Positions 34,616 through 43,660 are shown, counted from the first letter of the stretch. The stretch is DNA of 64,000 nucleotides from Chthonomonas calidirosea (GCA_945882415.1 CAMCWC010000012.1:1-64000), one strand, 5' to 3'. The notes: generated by a model not told the origin, from the letters alone. Numbers and translations: made by a program.

Positions 34616-34999
34616 TTAGCCGCGCGAACTGCAGGAACCGCATCCGCCGCCGCCAGCGACGGCACCTTCGCCTTCCGCCTTAAAGCTCGATCCGCAACCG
34701 CAGCTCGAAGTTGCGTTTGGATTCTCAATCTTGAAGCCGCCACCGAGAACGTCATCTACGTAATCCACGTGGCTACCTTCCATGTAGCTGAGGCTGATGG
34801 CATCGACCAAAATTTTGATGCCGTTCTGCTCGAACAACTTGTCGTCTTCTTCCGGCGAGTTGTCGTCAAGGGCCATGCCGTACTGAAGTCCGGAGCAACC
34901 GCCGCCGGCCACCCAGACACGAAGGGCCGCGTTGTCTTTGCCCTGGCTCTTGATTAGGTCAGCCAATTCGACTTCTGCGCGCTCAGTTAAGGTGATCAT
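34616..34999 (-). CDS. erpA: Iron-sulfur cluster insertion protein, HesB/IscA/ErpA type
   Basis: A 127-residue A-type carrier that delivers iron-sulfur clusters to apoproteins. The three conserved cysteines are seen in GGGCSGLQYGM and SSCGCGSSF. The ATG at 34999 has a GGAGA site. After the usual end (CGCGSSF) there is an extra tail of about 20 residues rich in Gly and Cys (KAEGEGAVAGGGGCGSCSSRG), unusual for the family. It is divergent from the ferredoxin gene at 35131. The choice among erpA, iscA and sufA is tentative. Confidence 0.88.
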   Translation of the reverse strand: MITLTERAEVELADLIKSQGKDNAALRVWVAGGGCSGLQYGMALDDNSPEEDDKLFEQNGIKILVDAISLSYMEGSHVDYVDDVLGGGFKIENPNATSSCGCGSSFKAEGEGAVAGGGGCGSCSSRG

Positions 35000-35130
35000 T
35001 AATTCTCCATACGTCCTGAAACGAACGATTGATGGCCTTATTATTGCTCAACTTCTCGCCACCACCCCGAGGCCAGAGCACAAATTGGGCTTTTCGAACC
35101 TAGTAGACTGTAGGACGGAGTTATTGAAGA

Positions 35131-35382
35131 GTGCCATACGTTGTCGCTGAACCCTGTATCGGAGTTAAAGATAAGTCGTGCATGACCGTTTGCCCGGTCG
35201 ACTGCATTTATGAGGCAGATGACCAGGTTTTCATCAACCCGGATGAATGCATCGACTGTGGCCTTTGCGAGCCAGAGTGCCCAGTCAACGCCATCTTCGT
35301 GGACAGCGAAGTGCCCGCAAACTGGAAAGACTTCATTGAGCTGAACGCGAAAGAAGGTCGTCGCCTCGCTGAAGAGCGATAA
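35131..35382 (+). CDS. fdxA: Ferredoxin, seven-iron FdxA type
   Basis: An 83-residue electron carrier. Cysteine pattern C-x7-C-x3-CP (CIGVKDKSCMTVCP) followed by CIDCGLCEPECP fits a 3Fe-4S plus 4Fe-4S ferredoxin. The GTG start at 35131 has GGAG about 12 bases upstream. A GbsR-like regulator follows after 5 bases. Divergence from an iron-sulfur carrier gene gives a small iron-sulfur neighbourhood. Confidence 0.92.
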   Translation: MPYVVAEPCIGVKDKSCMTVCPVDCIYEADDQVFINPDECIDCGLCEPECPVNAIFVDSEVPANWKDFIELNAKEGRRLAEER

Positions 35383-35387
35383 ACCCA

Positions 35388-36005
35388 ATGCAACCCCCCA
35401 TTGAGGACGGTTTTGACGAGCCGGCGGAATTCGAAGAGACCGAGGCCCATCCGCGCCCGGGTCGAGCCGAATCCGTCTTAGGCGGTGCCCAAGACCAATT
35501 CATCCTCGAATGGGGACGCATGAGTTCGAGTTGGGGAATCAACCGAACGATGGCGCAAATTCACGCGCTGTTGTTCGTCACCGGAATTCCCCTCGAAGTC
35601 AACGAGATCATGGACCGCCTCCAGATCAGCCGCGGCAACGCGAGCATGAATCTGCGCGAGCTCATGGACTGGGGCGTCGTGCGGCGATTTCGACAACCTG
35701 GCGACCGAAAAGATACCTATATCACCGAGACTGATCCTTACCAAATGATCATCCGGATCGTAAAGGAACGGAAGCGTCGAGAGATTGACCCGACGGCCGA
35801 GGCCATCGAAGAGATCCTTTCTCGACTCCCTGAAGGCGACCCCGACGAAGCCACGCAATCGCTCCGAAAACGCCTTACCGCATTGCTTGAGATTTTCGGC
35901 CTTGCCGACGTGGTCTACAAGCAACTCTTCATCAACGAACTCACCTTCGATGAGCTCCGTGACGCCGTCAAAACCAGCCGTCTCCCCGGCGACACCGGGC
36001 CCTAA
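35388..36005 (+). CDS. GbsR/MarR-family transcriptional regulator
   Basis: A 205-residue winged-helix regulator. The core LEWGRMSSSWGINRTMAQIHALLFVTGIPLEVNEIMDRLQISRGNASMNLRELMDWGVVRR is characteristic of the GbsR subgroup. It follows fdxA by 5 bases and is likely co-transcribed. An acidic extension of about 35 residues precedes the domain. Its target is not evident. The stop overlaps the convergent nadA end by 4 bases. Confidence 0.85.
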   Translation: MQPPIEDGFDEPAEFEETEAHPRPGRAESVLGGAQDQFILEWGRMSSSWGINRTMAQIHALLFVTGIPLEVNEIMDRLQISRGNASMNLRELMDWGVVRRFRQPGDRKDTYITETDPYQMIIRIVKERKRREIDPTAEAIEEILSRLPEGDPDEATQSLRKRLTALLEIFGLADVVYKQLFINELTFDELRDAVKTSRLPGDTGP

Positions 36006-37099
36006 GCGCAGACGGTAAGCATGCGGTCAAGCGCGATCTTTGCGTAGTGCTTGACCTTGTCCGGCACCACGATCTGGTTGACCACAACCCCGTTCACGAG
36101 ATTCTCCAGCGTCCAGAGCAGGAAGCTCGGATGAACTCGGTACATCGTTGAGCAAGGGCAAATCTGCGGGTCCAAGCAGAAGATCAGCCGGTCCGGCATT
36201 TCTTTTGCGAGGCGATTGACGAGGTTAATCTCCGTGCCCACCGCCCACTTGCTGCCCGGCTCCGCCGCCTCAACCGTCTTGATGATGTACTCCGTCGAGC
36301 CGTTAAAGTCCGCCGCGTTCACCACCTCAAGCTCGCACTCCGGGTGAACCAAAATGTTGATGCCAGGATGCTCCTCCCGCGCCTTCGCTATCTGCTCTAG
36401 GGTGAAGCGCTTGTGGACCGAGCAGTGGCCCTTCCACAAAATGAACTTTGCCGACCGAATCGCTTCTTCGCTGTTCCCGCCCAGCGGCTTGAAAGGATCC
36501 CAAACCACCATCTCGGTCTCGGGGTCGTAGCCGAGCTTCGCACCGGTGTTTCGCCCCAAGTGCTGGTCCGGGAAGAACAAGACTTTCTCGCCCTGAGTGA
36601 GCGCCCAAGCGACGGCCGTCGGGGCATTTGTGCTCGTGCAAACCGTGCCACCGTTCTCACCGACAAACCCCTTAAGGTTCGCCGCAGAGTTGATGTAGGT
36701 CACCGGCACCACACTCATCGCGTCGCCCAAAACCCGCTGCAACTCTTGCCAGCACTTGCGAACCTGGAAGATGTTCGCCATATCCGCCATGCTGCACCCC
36801 GCCGCAAGGTTCGGAAGAATCACCTTCACGTGATCCGGCGTCAGGATGTCCGCGCTTTCGGCCATGAAGTGCACACCACAGAAAACGATCGTGTGCGCCT
36901 CCGGGTGAAGGTTCGCATCCTTCGCGAGTTTGTAGCTGTCTCCCCGGTGATCGGCGTGCTCAATGATCTCGTCGCGCTGATAGTGGTGACCGAGAATCAC
37001 CGTGCCAGAACCAAGCTTCGCCTTGGCCGCATGAATCCGGCTACGAATCTCCTCCGCACTCAGATCGGTGTACTCCGGCGGCAACGGGACTTGGTACAT
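36002..37099 (-). CDS. nadA: Quinolinate synthase
   Basis: A 365-residue NadA that condenses iminoaspartate with dihydroxyacetone phosphate in NAD synthesis, using a 4Fe-4S cluster. Features are ILGHHYQRDEIIEHADHRGDSYKLAKDA, FCGVHFMAESADIL, AAGCSMADM, the central NGGTVCTSTNA, HPECELEVV and PQICPCSTMYR. The ATG at 37099 (MYQVPLPPEY) fits the family N-terminus; a TTG-initiated extension to 37165 is rejected. nadB and nadC are not in the window. Confidence 0.95.
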   Translation of the reverse strand: MYQVPLPPEYTDLSAEEIRSRIHAAKAKLGSGTVILGHHYQRDEIIEHADHRGDSYKLAKDANLHPEAHTIVFCGVHFMAESADILTPDHVKVILPNLAAGCSMADMANIFQVRKCWQELQRVLGDAMSVVPVTYINSAANLKGFVGENGGTVCTSTNAPTAVAWALTQGEKVLFFPDQHLGRNTGAKLGYDPETEMVVWDPFKPLGGNSEEAIRSAKFILWKGHCSVHKRFTLEQIAKAREEHPGINILVHPECELEVVNAADFNGSTEYIIKTVEAAEPGSKWAVGTEINLVNRLAKEMPDRLIFCLDPQICPCSTMYRVHPSFLLWTLENLVNGVVVNQIVVPDKVKHYAKIALDRMLTVCA

Positions 37100-37110
37100 A
37101 GGCCTATCTA

Positions 37111-37116
37111 AGTATA
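37111..37116 (-). promoter_or_regulatory. Putative -10 element (TATACT) for nadA
   Basis: TATACT on the minus strand, 11 bases before the nadA ATG at 37099, gives a very short predicted leader. No -35 of good quality was found. Confidence 0.4.
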
Positions 37117-37218
37117 CGTTCCGAACCACGCCCCCCTTTTCCCGGGTCCCAGGGATCCGATCCAACTAATCTTAGCAATTAGTGGAATTCAAGGGATAAA
37201 CATCACCTATTCTTCACA

Positions 37219-38082
37219 ATGTCCGAGCACACTAAACCTATGCGAAAGTCACCCCTCGTCGCCGGATTAGCCATGGCCGCCGGAATCACCATCCTCGCCT
37301 GCGGCGGAACCGGTGACCAAATCACCACAGCCGACTTTCAAGCCGCGGTGCGTCGACTCCGAAGCCTCTCAACCGCGGCCGACCTCTACATGGGCGACAA
37401 CGACGATATGACCCCGCTCGCGAACAGCTGGATGGACGGCATGGAGCCATATACGGCCGACCCAAACATCTTCGTCTCTCCCGCCGTTGACCCGGCCGAC
37501 TACGGATTCGCCCTCAACGCCGCTGCCGCAGGTAGAAACCGATCCACCTTGGACGCCATCGCCACCGTGCTCATCTTCGACTCGAACGTCCTCGGAAGAA
37601 ACGCAACTGCCGCAACGAGCACTCAGCCCAACCCTGGCCGTTACAACGGTAGCAACGGTCTGCTCTATCTCGATGGCTATGTTCCTGGCTATAACGACAC
37701 TTCCCCGCTCATCGATCAGTCCCTGACCCGTGTCCGCGCGCTCGCCGTAGCGACCAGCGTATACAGTGCCGACTATGACGATGTGCTGCCCCGAAGCAAC
37801 TGGGTTGACTCCACCACTCCGTACGTCAAGCGGGTCGAGTACTACCGCTCACCCGTCTTCGACTACCAACCCAATCAGTACGGCTACGCCTACAACATCC
37901 TCGTCGTCGGCGGCAACATCACCACCATCGAAAACCCCGCCGCAACCTTGATGTACTTCGACGCTAACAAGAACCAGCGAAATGCTGTTGATGTCGCCAC
38001 CAACCGACCGACACCCGGCCGATACAACGGGGAAAACGCCGTCAGCTACGTAGACGGCCACACCGGACGACTCTCGCCGTAG
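37219..38082 (+). CDS. Lipoprotein with two tandem pseudopilin-head-like domains
   Basis: A 287-residue protein. The N-terminus is a lipoprotein signal with lipobox ILAC and Cys28, instead of a prepilin peptide. The mature part is two similar halves (about 42-155 and 165-285). Each has an LR-type helix (RRLRSLSTAADLYMGDNDDMTPLAN and TRVRALAVATSVYSADYDDVLPRSN), then PYTADPNIF or PYVKRVEYYRSP, an NPGRYNGSNGLLYLDGYV or TPGRYNGENAVSYVDGH end, and an aspartate-rich loop. This matches the globular end of type II secretion/pilus G-like proteins of the H-X9-DG class. It is presumably a surface-exposed scaffold. It is divergent from nadA. Confidence 0.75.
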   Translation: MSEHTKPMRKSPLVAGLAMAAGITILACGGTGDQITTADFQAAVRRLRSLSTAADLYMGDNDDMTPLANSWMDGMEPYTADPNIFVSPAVDPADYGFALNAAAAGRNRSTLDAIATVLIFDSNVLGRNATAATSTQPNPGRYNGSNGLLYLDGYVPGYNDTSPLIDQSLTRVRALAVATSVYSADYDDVLPRSNWVDSTTPYVKRVEYYRSPVFDYQPNQYGYAYNILVVGGNITTIENPAATLMYFDANKNQRNAVDVATNRPTPGRYNGENAVSYVDGHTGRLSP

Positions 38083-38085
38083 GCC

Positions 38086-39141
38086 TTACTCTTCGGCCAA
38101 ACGGCGCGCTTGCTCTTCTTGAATGAGCGCGTCGATCATCGGCTGAACATCGCCTTCCAAAAAGCCCGAAAGGTTGTGCAAAGTCACCTTGATCCGGTGA
38201 TCCGTCACGCGGCTCTCGGGGAAGTTGTAGGTTCGAATCTTTTCCGATCGGTCGCCGCTGCCAATCTGGCCCTTGCGAATCCCCGCCCGCTCCGCGTCCG
38301 CCCGATCGCGCTCCATCTGCAAAATCTTCGACTTGAGAACCGCCATTGCCTTCAGCTTGTTCTGCTGCTGGCTTCGCTCGTCCTGACACGTGCTCACCAA
38401 GCCCGTCGGTCGATGCACGATCCGGATCGCGGTTTCGTTCTTCTGCATGTGCTGACCACCCGCCGAGCTTGATCGGAAGGTCGAAATCTCCAGATCTTTG
38501 GCATCAATATCAACTTCCACGTCCTCCGCCTCCGGCAGAACCGCCACCGTCACCGTGCTCGTGTGAATCCGGCCCTGGCTCTCGGTCGCCGGCACTCGTT
38601 GCACGCGGTGAACGCCGCTCTCATGCTTCAGCTGAGAAAACGCGCCCTCGGCCTGGATGTTGAAAATCACTCGATCGAGTCCGCCGATGCCGGATTCCTC
38701 GTGCTCGACAATGTCCACTTTCCACCGCCGCCGCTCGGCATAGCGTGTGTACATTCGGAACAGCTCGTTCGCAAACAGCGCCGCCTCGTCTCCACCCGCC
38801 GCCGGGCGAATTTCGATGATCACTGGCTTCTCGTCTAGCGGATCTCGCGGGAGCATCATCAGCCGCAGCCGATCCTCAAGTTCCGTACTTCGGGCGCGCA
38901 ATGGCTCAATCTCCGCAAGTGCCATCTCCTTCATTTCCGGATCGCTGAGCATCTCCTCGGCATCGCTCAGCTCGGTTCGAACCCGGTGGTACTCCCGAAT
39001 CGCCGCGACGATCGGCTCAAGCTCCGAACGTTGCTTGCCCAAACGCTGCATTTCCCCTGGTTTGGAAACGATGGCGGGGTTACTGTAGTCAGCTTCAACC
39101 GCTTCAAAGCGACGTTCAATTTCGAGCAACTTTTCGAGCAT
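38086..39141 (-). CDS. prfA: Peptide chain release factor 1
   Basis: A 351-residue RF1 recognising UAA and UAG. The stop-codon reading motif PAT is in RVPATESQGRIHTSTVTVAVLPE, and the catalytic GGQ is in SSAGGQHMQKNETAIRIVHRPTG. Length and the C-terminal LNNLSGFL-like segment are standard. It ends 4 bases before the end of the convergent lipoprotein gene. No prmC follows directly; an M48 protease lies upstream. Confidence 0.96.
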   Translation of the reverse strand: MLEKLLEIERRFEAVEADYSNPAIVSKPGEMQRLGKQRSELEPIVAAIREYHRVRTELSDAEEMLSDPEMKEMALAEIEPLRARSTELEDRLRLMMLPRDPLDEKPVIIEIRPAAGGDEAALFANELFRMYTRYAERRRWKVDIVEHEESGIGGLDRVIFNIQAEGAFSQLKHESGVHRVQRVPATESQGRIHTSTVTVAVLPEAEDVEVDIDAKDLEISTFRSSSAGGQHMQKNETAIRIVHRPTGLVSTCQDERSQQQNKLKAMAVLKSKILQMERDRADAERAGIRKGQIGSGDRSEKIRTYNFPESRVTDHRIKVTLHNLSGFLEGDVQPMIDALIQEEQARRLAEE

Positions 39142-39171
39142 CGACGGAGTGCAGATTGTACCGGGGACCGG

Positions 39172-40362
39172 TTACTGCCGATTCCAAGTCTTAAACGCGA
39201 GGCCGTACATCGCCTCTTTGATGCTCTTCAGCGTCGATTTTCGGAACTCGTCAAACGGTACTTTCGCGTGCTCGGCATCTTCCGGCGTCACCTGGAACAA
39301 CGGCCGCCGCCGCCCAATCACGGTGCCGTCCGTTCCAATGGCCACCTCAAAAAGCTGCGGGTTCTCGTCAAAAAATGCGTTCAGCTTTTCGACCGCATCA
39401 TCTGCCCGGTCCAAAGCTGCGTCGCCGGCGAACGCCACCAGCGGCTTTTTCCCAAACTTCAGCTGAACCACGTCGCCCTCACCCGGCTCCACCGTCGTGC
39501 GATAAGTCGTGGTCACCAAGCTGCGCCGAATCGGCACGCCGGCCGCTTCCATGTAAGACGTCACCGCTTCCGCACGCTGTCGTCCGGGTGGGTGAGTTCG
39601 ATAGATGCCCCAGTCCACCGCCGCCGTGCTGCGCTCATCCCGCGCTAGCCGCTCCATAAAAGTCAGCAGCCCGGTCGGGTTGTAAGTCGCGCGGTTCATG
39701 TACTGAAACGCCGCAAAGTCCGCCGACTTCTCGGCGTCGACCGTCCAGCCATTCGCCAAAGCCGTCGTCGTCAAGCTTCCAAGCTGAAGCAACTCTCCCC
39801 GGCCGGTCAAAATCGTCGCGAGAATCAGCGGGATCGTCAGAATGTCGAACTTGCTCGTCTTGCGCCGCAGATACACCACGTGGCGTTGCGCGGCATGCGA
39901 AATCTCGTGCGCCAAAACGCCCGCCACTTCCGCATCCGACTCCGCATATTTCAGCAGCCCTTCGAAGATGTAGATGTAGCCGCCGGGCAGCGAAAACGCG
40001 TTCACGTCCTCACCCTCAATCACCTTAAAGGTGTAGGTAAACCGGTTGAGTTGCTTGTCGCCCCAGGTCACGTTCACCGGCGAAACGTTCGCAATCGTCG
40101 CCAGGTCTTGGCCGATCTTCTCGACCCGCTTCAGCATCTCCGCATTTGTGCTGAGCTTGTACTCCTTCTCCGCCTCAAGGCTGTACTTCTTGCCGAGTTC
40201 CTCGTCTTCGGCGAGTTCTTTCTTCCGCTTCTCATCCGGCTCGTTGGCCACCTGAACGGCGGCTTCTTGCCAGGCTCGTTCGGCAAATGCCTCTGGGTCC
40301 ATGGCGGGCCGCGGTGCGGGCACCGTCGCGGTAACCATGAGGGCAGTGAGAAGAATGTTCAT
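39172..40362 (-). CDS. M48-family zinc metalloprotease
   Basis: A 396-residue protein with a short N-terminal hydrophobic segment (MNILLTALMVTATVPAPRPA) that is probably a signal peptide. The zinc-binding HEISH is at residues 152-156 and the third ligand is in EKSADFAAFQYM. The fold (NAFSLPGGYIYIFEGLL before HEISH) matches BepA/YfgC-like M48 enzymes acting on envelope proteins. The C-terminal domain of about 110 residues (from about 290) is not assigned. Confidence 0.87.
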   Translation of the reverse strand: MNILLTALMVTATVPAPRPAMDPEAFAERAWQEAAVQVANEPDEKRKKELAEDEELGKKYSLEAEKEYKLSTNAEMLKRVEKIGQDLATIANVSPVNVTWGDKQLNRFTYTFKVIEGEDVNAFSLPGGYIYIFEGLLKYAESDAEVAGVLAHEISHAAQRHVVYLRRKTSKFDILTIPLILATILTGRGELLQLGSLTTTALANGWTVDAEKSADFAAFQYMNRATYNPTGLLTFMERLARDERSTAAVDWGIYRTHPPGRQRAEAVTSYMEAAGVPIRRSLVTTTYRTTVEPGEGDVVQLKFGKKPLVAFAGDAALDRADDAVEKLNAFFDENPQLFEVAIGTDGTVIGRRRPLFQVTPEDAEHAKVPFDEFRKSTLKSIKEAMYGLAFKTWNRQ

Positions 40363-40443
40363 TACGGAGAATTGCCGGGCCTTATGTTATCACTTGATGG
40401 ATTCAGTGGCCACAAACTATTTAACGTTCGGCAACATGCGCCA

Positions 40444-41397
40444 TCACGGTATCAGGACCATGGGCTTCAGAATTTCTCCGGCTTTCATTTGCTGATAGGC
40501 CTTCGGAAGCTCGTCTAGGCCGATGAAATGAGAGACGACCTGATCCGCCGAAAGTTTGCCGGCCCGAATAACTTCCAGCGCGTCCTGCGTATCGTTCGGC
40601 CCCGCGCTGTAGGCGTTTCGGATCGTGATATCCCGAAAATACGCGGCCTGAGGAACCCGTAGATCCTCCCCTGGCGCCAGCGGCGCGAACATCACAATCG
40701 TCCCACCCGGATTCACCATCGAAAGCGCAAAGTCGAAAGCTCCCTGCGAGCCCGGACAAACGAATACCGTCTCCACCATCTCCGGCTTTGCCGCACCGCC
40801 AACTCGCAAGCCCTTTCCTCGCGCCCAATCTACTCGACCCGCGTTCAGGTCATAACTCACCGGATCATCTAGCGCGAACATGTGCAGCAGCCCCATAAAC
40901 CCGAGGCCCACCACCGCCGCCCGATCCCGCGATCCTGCCAATCGAATGGCCTTCATCACGCACCCCAGCGGCTCCAGCAGCGCCGCGTCCTGCGGCCGCA
41001 AATCGTCGCATCGCACCGTGTCCGTTAGGTTCTCCGGCGCGACCACAAACCGCTCCGCCATCCCGCCCGGCACCAGCTTCGTCGACTTCCACTGCGGACA
41101 GTGAACAAACTTCCCTTCCAGGCAAAGCGCACACCGAAGGCACGGCGCGTGATGGTGCGGAAAAACCCGCGAGCCCACCGGGAACCGGTCGTCTTCGCTC
41201 ACTTCCACAATCCCCGCGACCTCATGCCCCAAAACGTGCGGCAACTTGCGGTCCATGTACCAACTCATCAGCTCACCGCTGCAGAGTCCGCAAGCCTCCG
41301 TCCGAACCAGCAACCCGCCCGCGGGAACGGCAGGAACCGGCTCCGAAACGATCTCCACGTTCCCGTTCCCGATGTATCGCGCAAGTCGGTTCATCAT
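40444..41397 (-). CDS. Zinc-dependent medium-chain dehydrogenase 1
   Basis: A 317-residue medium-chain dehydrogenase. It has the catalytic zinc region ACGLCSGELMSWYMDRKLPHVLGHEVAG, structural-zinc cysteines PCLRCALCLEGKFVHC, and nucleotide-binding GLGFMG. It is slightly shorter than typical (340-350) because the Rossmann domain is compact. The start overlaps the stop of the upstream dehydrogenase (41394-41397), so the two are probably co-expressed. Sorbitol or threonine dehydrogenase-like; substrate unknown. Confidence 0.85.
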   Translation of the reverse strand: MMNRLARYIGNGNVEIVSEPVPAVPAGGLLVRTEACGLCSGELMSWYMDRKLPHVLGHEVAGIVEVSEDDRFPVGSRVFPHHHAPCLRCALCLEGKFVHCPQWKSTKLVPGGMAERFVVAPENLTDTVRCDDLRPQDAALLEPLGCVMKAIRLAGSRDRAAVVGLGFMGLLHMFALDDPVSYDLNAGRVDWARGKGLRVGGAAKPEMVETVFVCPGSQGAFDFALSMVNPGGTIVMFAPLAPGEDLRVPQAAYFRDITIRNAYSAGPNDTQDALEVIRAGKLSADQVVSHFIGLDELPKAYQQMKAGEILKPMVLIP

Positions 41398-42401
41398 GGC
41401 CGTATCACGTACTTGAGCCCATTGCCCGCCTGTAAATCTTCAAAAATGGCATTGGCCTCTTCCAACGTTCGCGAAGCTGTGATGATCGGTTCAAACCGCT
41501 CAGGGTCAGCAATCAGCCACTGCCGCGCCTGCTTCACCGCGTGCGTTCCAAAGTGGAACGGACTCAGCAAAGTGATCTGATCGTAATGAATTCGGCCCGT
41601 ATCCAAGGTCACCGTAGAACCCGAAGCGCATCCGCCGAACCACATCACCGTTCCGCCCCGACGCGGCAACTGCACCGACCGCTCCCAAACTTCCGGCATC
41701 CCGGTGCACTCAATCACGACATCGTAATCGCTCGGAACCAACTCCGAATACGGAACCGTTGTTGCCCCGAGCCCTGCGCCAATTGCCAACCGCTCCGCGT
41801 TCCGCCCCGCCAATGTGATGTCCGTCACCCCTTCCGACCGCAGCGCCGCCACGAACATCAGCCCAATCGCCCCTGGACCGATCACCAGCACCTTCGTCTC
41901 CGCCGGAACCCGCAACGCCTGCGCTTTCTTCAACTCCCGCCCCCCCTGCGCCACGCAAGCCAGCGGCTCCAGCAAACTTGCGATCGAAAAATCCAACTCC
42001 CGCGGCTTCAGAAAAACGTTCAGCGCCGCGATCCGCGCCGGGATGAGCAAGTACTCCGCATAAGCCCCCAAAACCTTGGTGGCCATGATGCTTTCGCACA
42101 AGTTTTCTTGGTCATTCTTACACCAAACGCATGCTTGGCAAGGGGCAGAATGGACCCCCATCACCTCATCTCCCACTCGGAACGGCGCTCCATCTCCAAC
42201 CGCCGTAACCACCCCGCTATATTCATGCCCAAACGGCCCCGGCATCGGAATCTGAGGATGTCCCCTTCGCCAAGCTTTAAGGTCGGTTCCGCAAGTCGTG
42301 GCGGCCATCACCCGGATGACAATCTCGCCCGCTTCGGGCTCGGGAATCGGCAAATCGGCCAGCACAAGCTGACCAGGGGCGTTGAGAATAAGGGCTCGCA
42401 T
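41394..42401 (-). CDS. Zinc-dependent medium-chain dehydrogenase 2
   Basis: A 335-residue medium-chain dehydrogenase. Catalytic zinc motifs TTCGTDLKAWRRGH and GHEYSGVV, structural-zinc PCQACVWCKNDQENLC, and a Rossmann VIGPGAIGLMF are present. It is the first gene of a two-gene operon divergent from the SRPBCC/PhyH pair, with starts about 40 bases apart. A sugar-alcohol or related substrate is plausible but unproven. Confidence 0.87.
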   Translation of the reverse strand: MRALILNAPGQLVLADLPIPEPEAGEIVIRVMAATTCGTDLKAWRRGHPQIPMPGPFGHEYSGVVTAVGDGAPFRVGDEVMGVHSAPCQACVWCKNDQENLCESIMATKVLGAYAEYLLIPARIAALNVFLKPRELDFSIASLLEPLACVAQGGRELKKAQALRVPAETKVLVIGPGAIGLMFVAALRSEGVTDITLAGRNAERLAIGAGLGATTVPYSELVPSDYDVVIECTGMPEVWERSVQLPRRGGTVMWFGGCASGSTVTLDTGRIHYDQITLLSPFHFGTHAVKQARQWLIADPERFEPIITASRTLEEANAIFEDLQAGNGLKYVIRP

Positions 42402-42441
42402 AGAACGGCTGACCGTTCCTAAAGGGTACCGTCAACCTAGC

Positions 42442-42882
42442 ATGCCGATCGTTGAAACCACCGTTTGGATCAACGCCCCGCTCGACCGCGTCTATGCCAT
42501 TGCGAAGGACACCGAGCGATATCCCGAGTACATGAAGGAGGTCCAAAGCATCACCCCCGTCGAGCGCGACGGCGAGCGATTCATCGCCGATTGGATCGGC
42601 CTCGTCCCCACCTTTGGCCTCAAGGTCCGCTGGCGACAAGAAGAACTCTGGAACGACGCCGAAACCTCTTCCCAGTTCCGCCAAGTCTCCGGCGACTATG
42701 ACCGCTTCGAAGGCACCTGGAAGTTCACTGCCGAAAACGGTGGTACCCGGTTTGACCAGTACCTCGACTACGAATACAACGTGCCCACCCTCGCCGCCCT
42801 CGTAAAGCGGGTCATCCACACCATCGTCGTCAAGAACCTCGAATCCATCAACGCTGCCTTCAAGTCGCAAGCCGAAAACTGA
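42442..42882 (+). CDS. SRPBCC/START-fold (polyketide cyclase-like) protein
   Basis: A 146-residue protein beginning MPIVETTVWINAPLDRVYAIAKDTERYPEYMKEVQ, the classic start of the polyketide cyclase/aromatase and coenzyme Q-binding (COQ10-like) group. This fold makes a hydrophobic pocket for a lipid or aromatic ligand. The ATG at 42442 gives the family N-terminus; a longer frame would overlap the divergent gene. It is followed after 5 bases by a PhyH-type dioxygenase. Confidence 0.83.
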   Translation: MPIVETTVWINAPLDRVYAIAKDTERYPEYMKEVQSITPVERDGERFIADWIGLVPTFGLKVRWRQEELWNDAETSSQFRQVSGDYDRFEGTWKFTAENGGTRFDQYLDYEYNVPTLAALVKRVIHTIVVKNLESINAAFKSQAEN

Positions 42883-42887
42883 CAATC

Positions 42888-43649
42888 ATGGCCATGACCG
42901 TCGCCCAGCGAGTGAGTTACGAAACCAACGGTTTCCTCGTGATTCCAAACGCCCTCTCACCGGAGGAGCTCGCCGCGACGCGCGAAGCCGCTAACCGCGC
43001 TGAAGCCCTTTGGCGCGCCGAACCGCACCGCCGCGGAATCCGCAGCGAGGTCCTCGACCAAGTTCAGGCCCCCATCGAATACGACCCGCAACTTCTCTCC
43101 CTGCTCTGGCACCCGACCGTGTTCCCCTTGGTTCGAGACGCGGTAGGCGATGACGTGATGATGATCGACAACGATTACTTCATCACCCCGCCCAACACCC
43201 CCCGCACCCACGCCGGCTGGCATCACGACGTCGGCATGCGCGGCGTCTACCACCCGAAATCCACGATGATGGTGAAGGTGTTCTATCTGCTGTCGGATGT
43301 CGATGCCTCCAGCGGCGGCACCGCCATGATCCCCGGCTCGCACAAATTCCCGATGAAGTGGCAGTTTCCGGAGGTCGAAGAACCGAAAGACATGCCCGGC
43401 GCCATCCAAATGACCGGCCAAGCCGGAACCGCCTACCTCTTCAACGGCCGCACCTACCACTGCGCCGTAAACAACGAAAGCCCCACCCCCCGCCGCGTCC
43501 TCATCTACAACTACGGCCACTTCTGGATGAAAATGTGGACTGGCTACGAACCCTCAGAACGCCTCCTAGCCGAAGCCCACGCCAGCAACGACCCCATCCA
43601 AAAACAACTCCTCGGCATCGGCGACGCCTACGGCACCGCATTGTCGTAA
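42888..43649 (+). CDS. Phytanoyl-CoA dioxygenase (PhyH) family protein
   Basis: A 253-residue non-heme iron, 2-oxoglutarate-type oxygenase. The iron ligands fit HHD in GWHHDVG (HxD) and the distal His in TYHCAVNNES; an Arg in PTPRRVLIYNY follows as expected for 2-oxoglutarate binding. The family hydroxylates small molecules. The substrate is not apparent, but the SRPBCC gene upstream and two dehydrogenases opposite suggest a small catabolic or secondary-metabolite module. Confidence 0.85.
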   Translation: MAMTVAQRVSYETNGFLVIPNALSPEELAATREAANRAEALWRAEPHRRGIRSEVLDQVQAPIEYDPQLLSLLWHPTVFPLVRDAVGDDVMMIDNDYFITPPNTPRTHAGWHHDVGMRGVYHPKSTMMVKVFYLLSDVDASSGGTAMIPGSHKFPMKWQFPEVEEPKDMPGAIQMTGQAGTAYLFNGRTYHCAVNNESPTPRRVLIYNYGHFWMKMWTGYEPSERLLAEAHASNDPIQKQLLGIGDAYGTALS

Positions 43650-43660
43650 AGCGTCCAAAT

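Noticed and set aside
37100-37165. N-terminal extension of nadA from a TTG
   Set aside because: The extra residues do not resemble the NadA N-terminus, and a -10 element lies inside this stretch.
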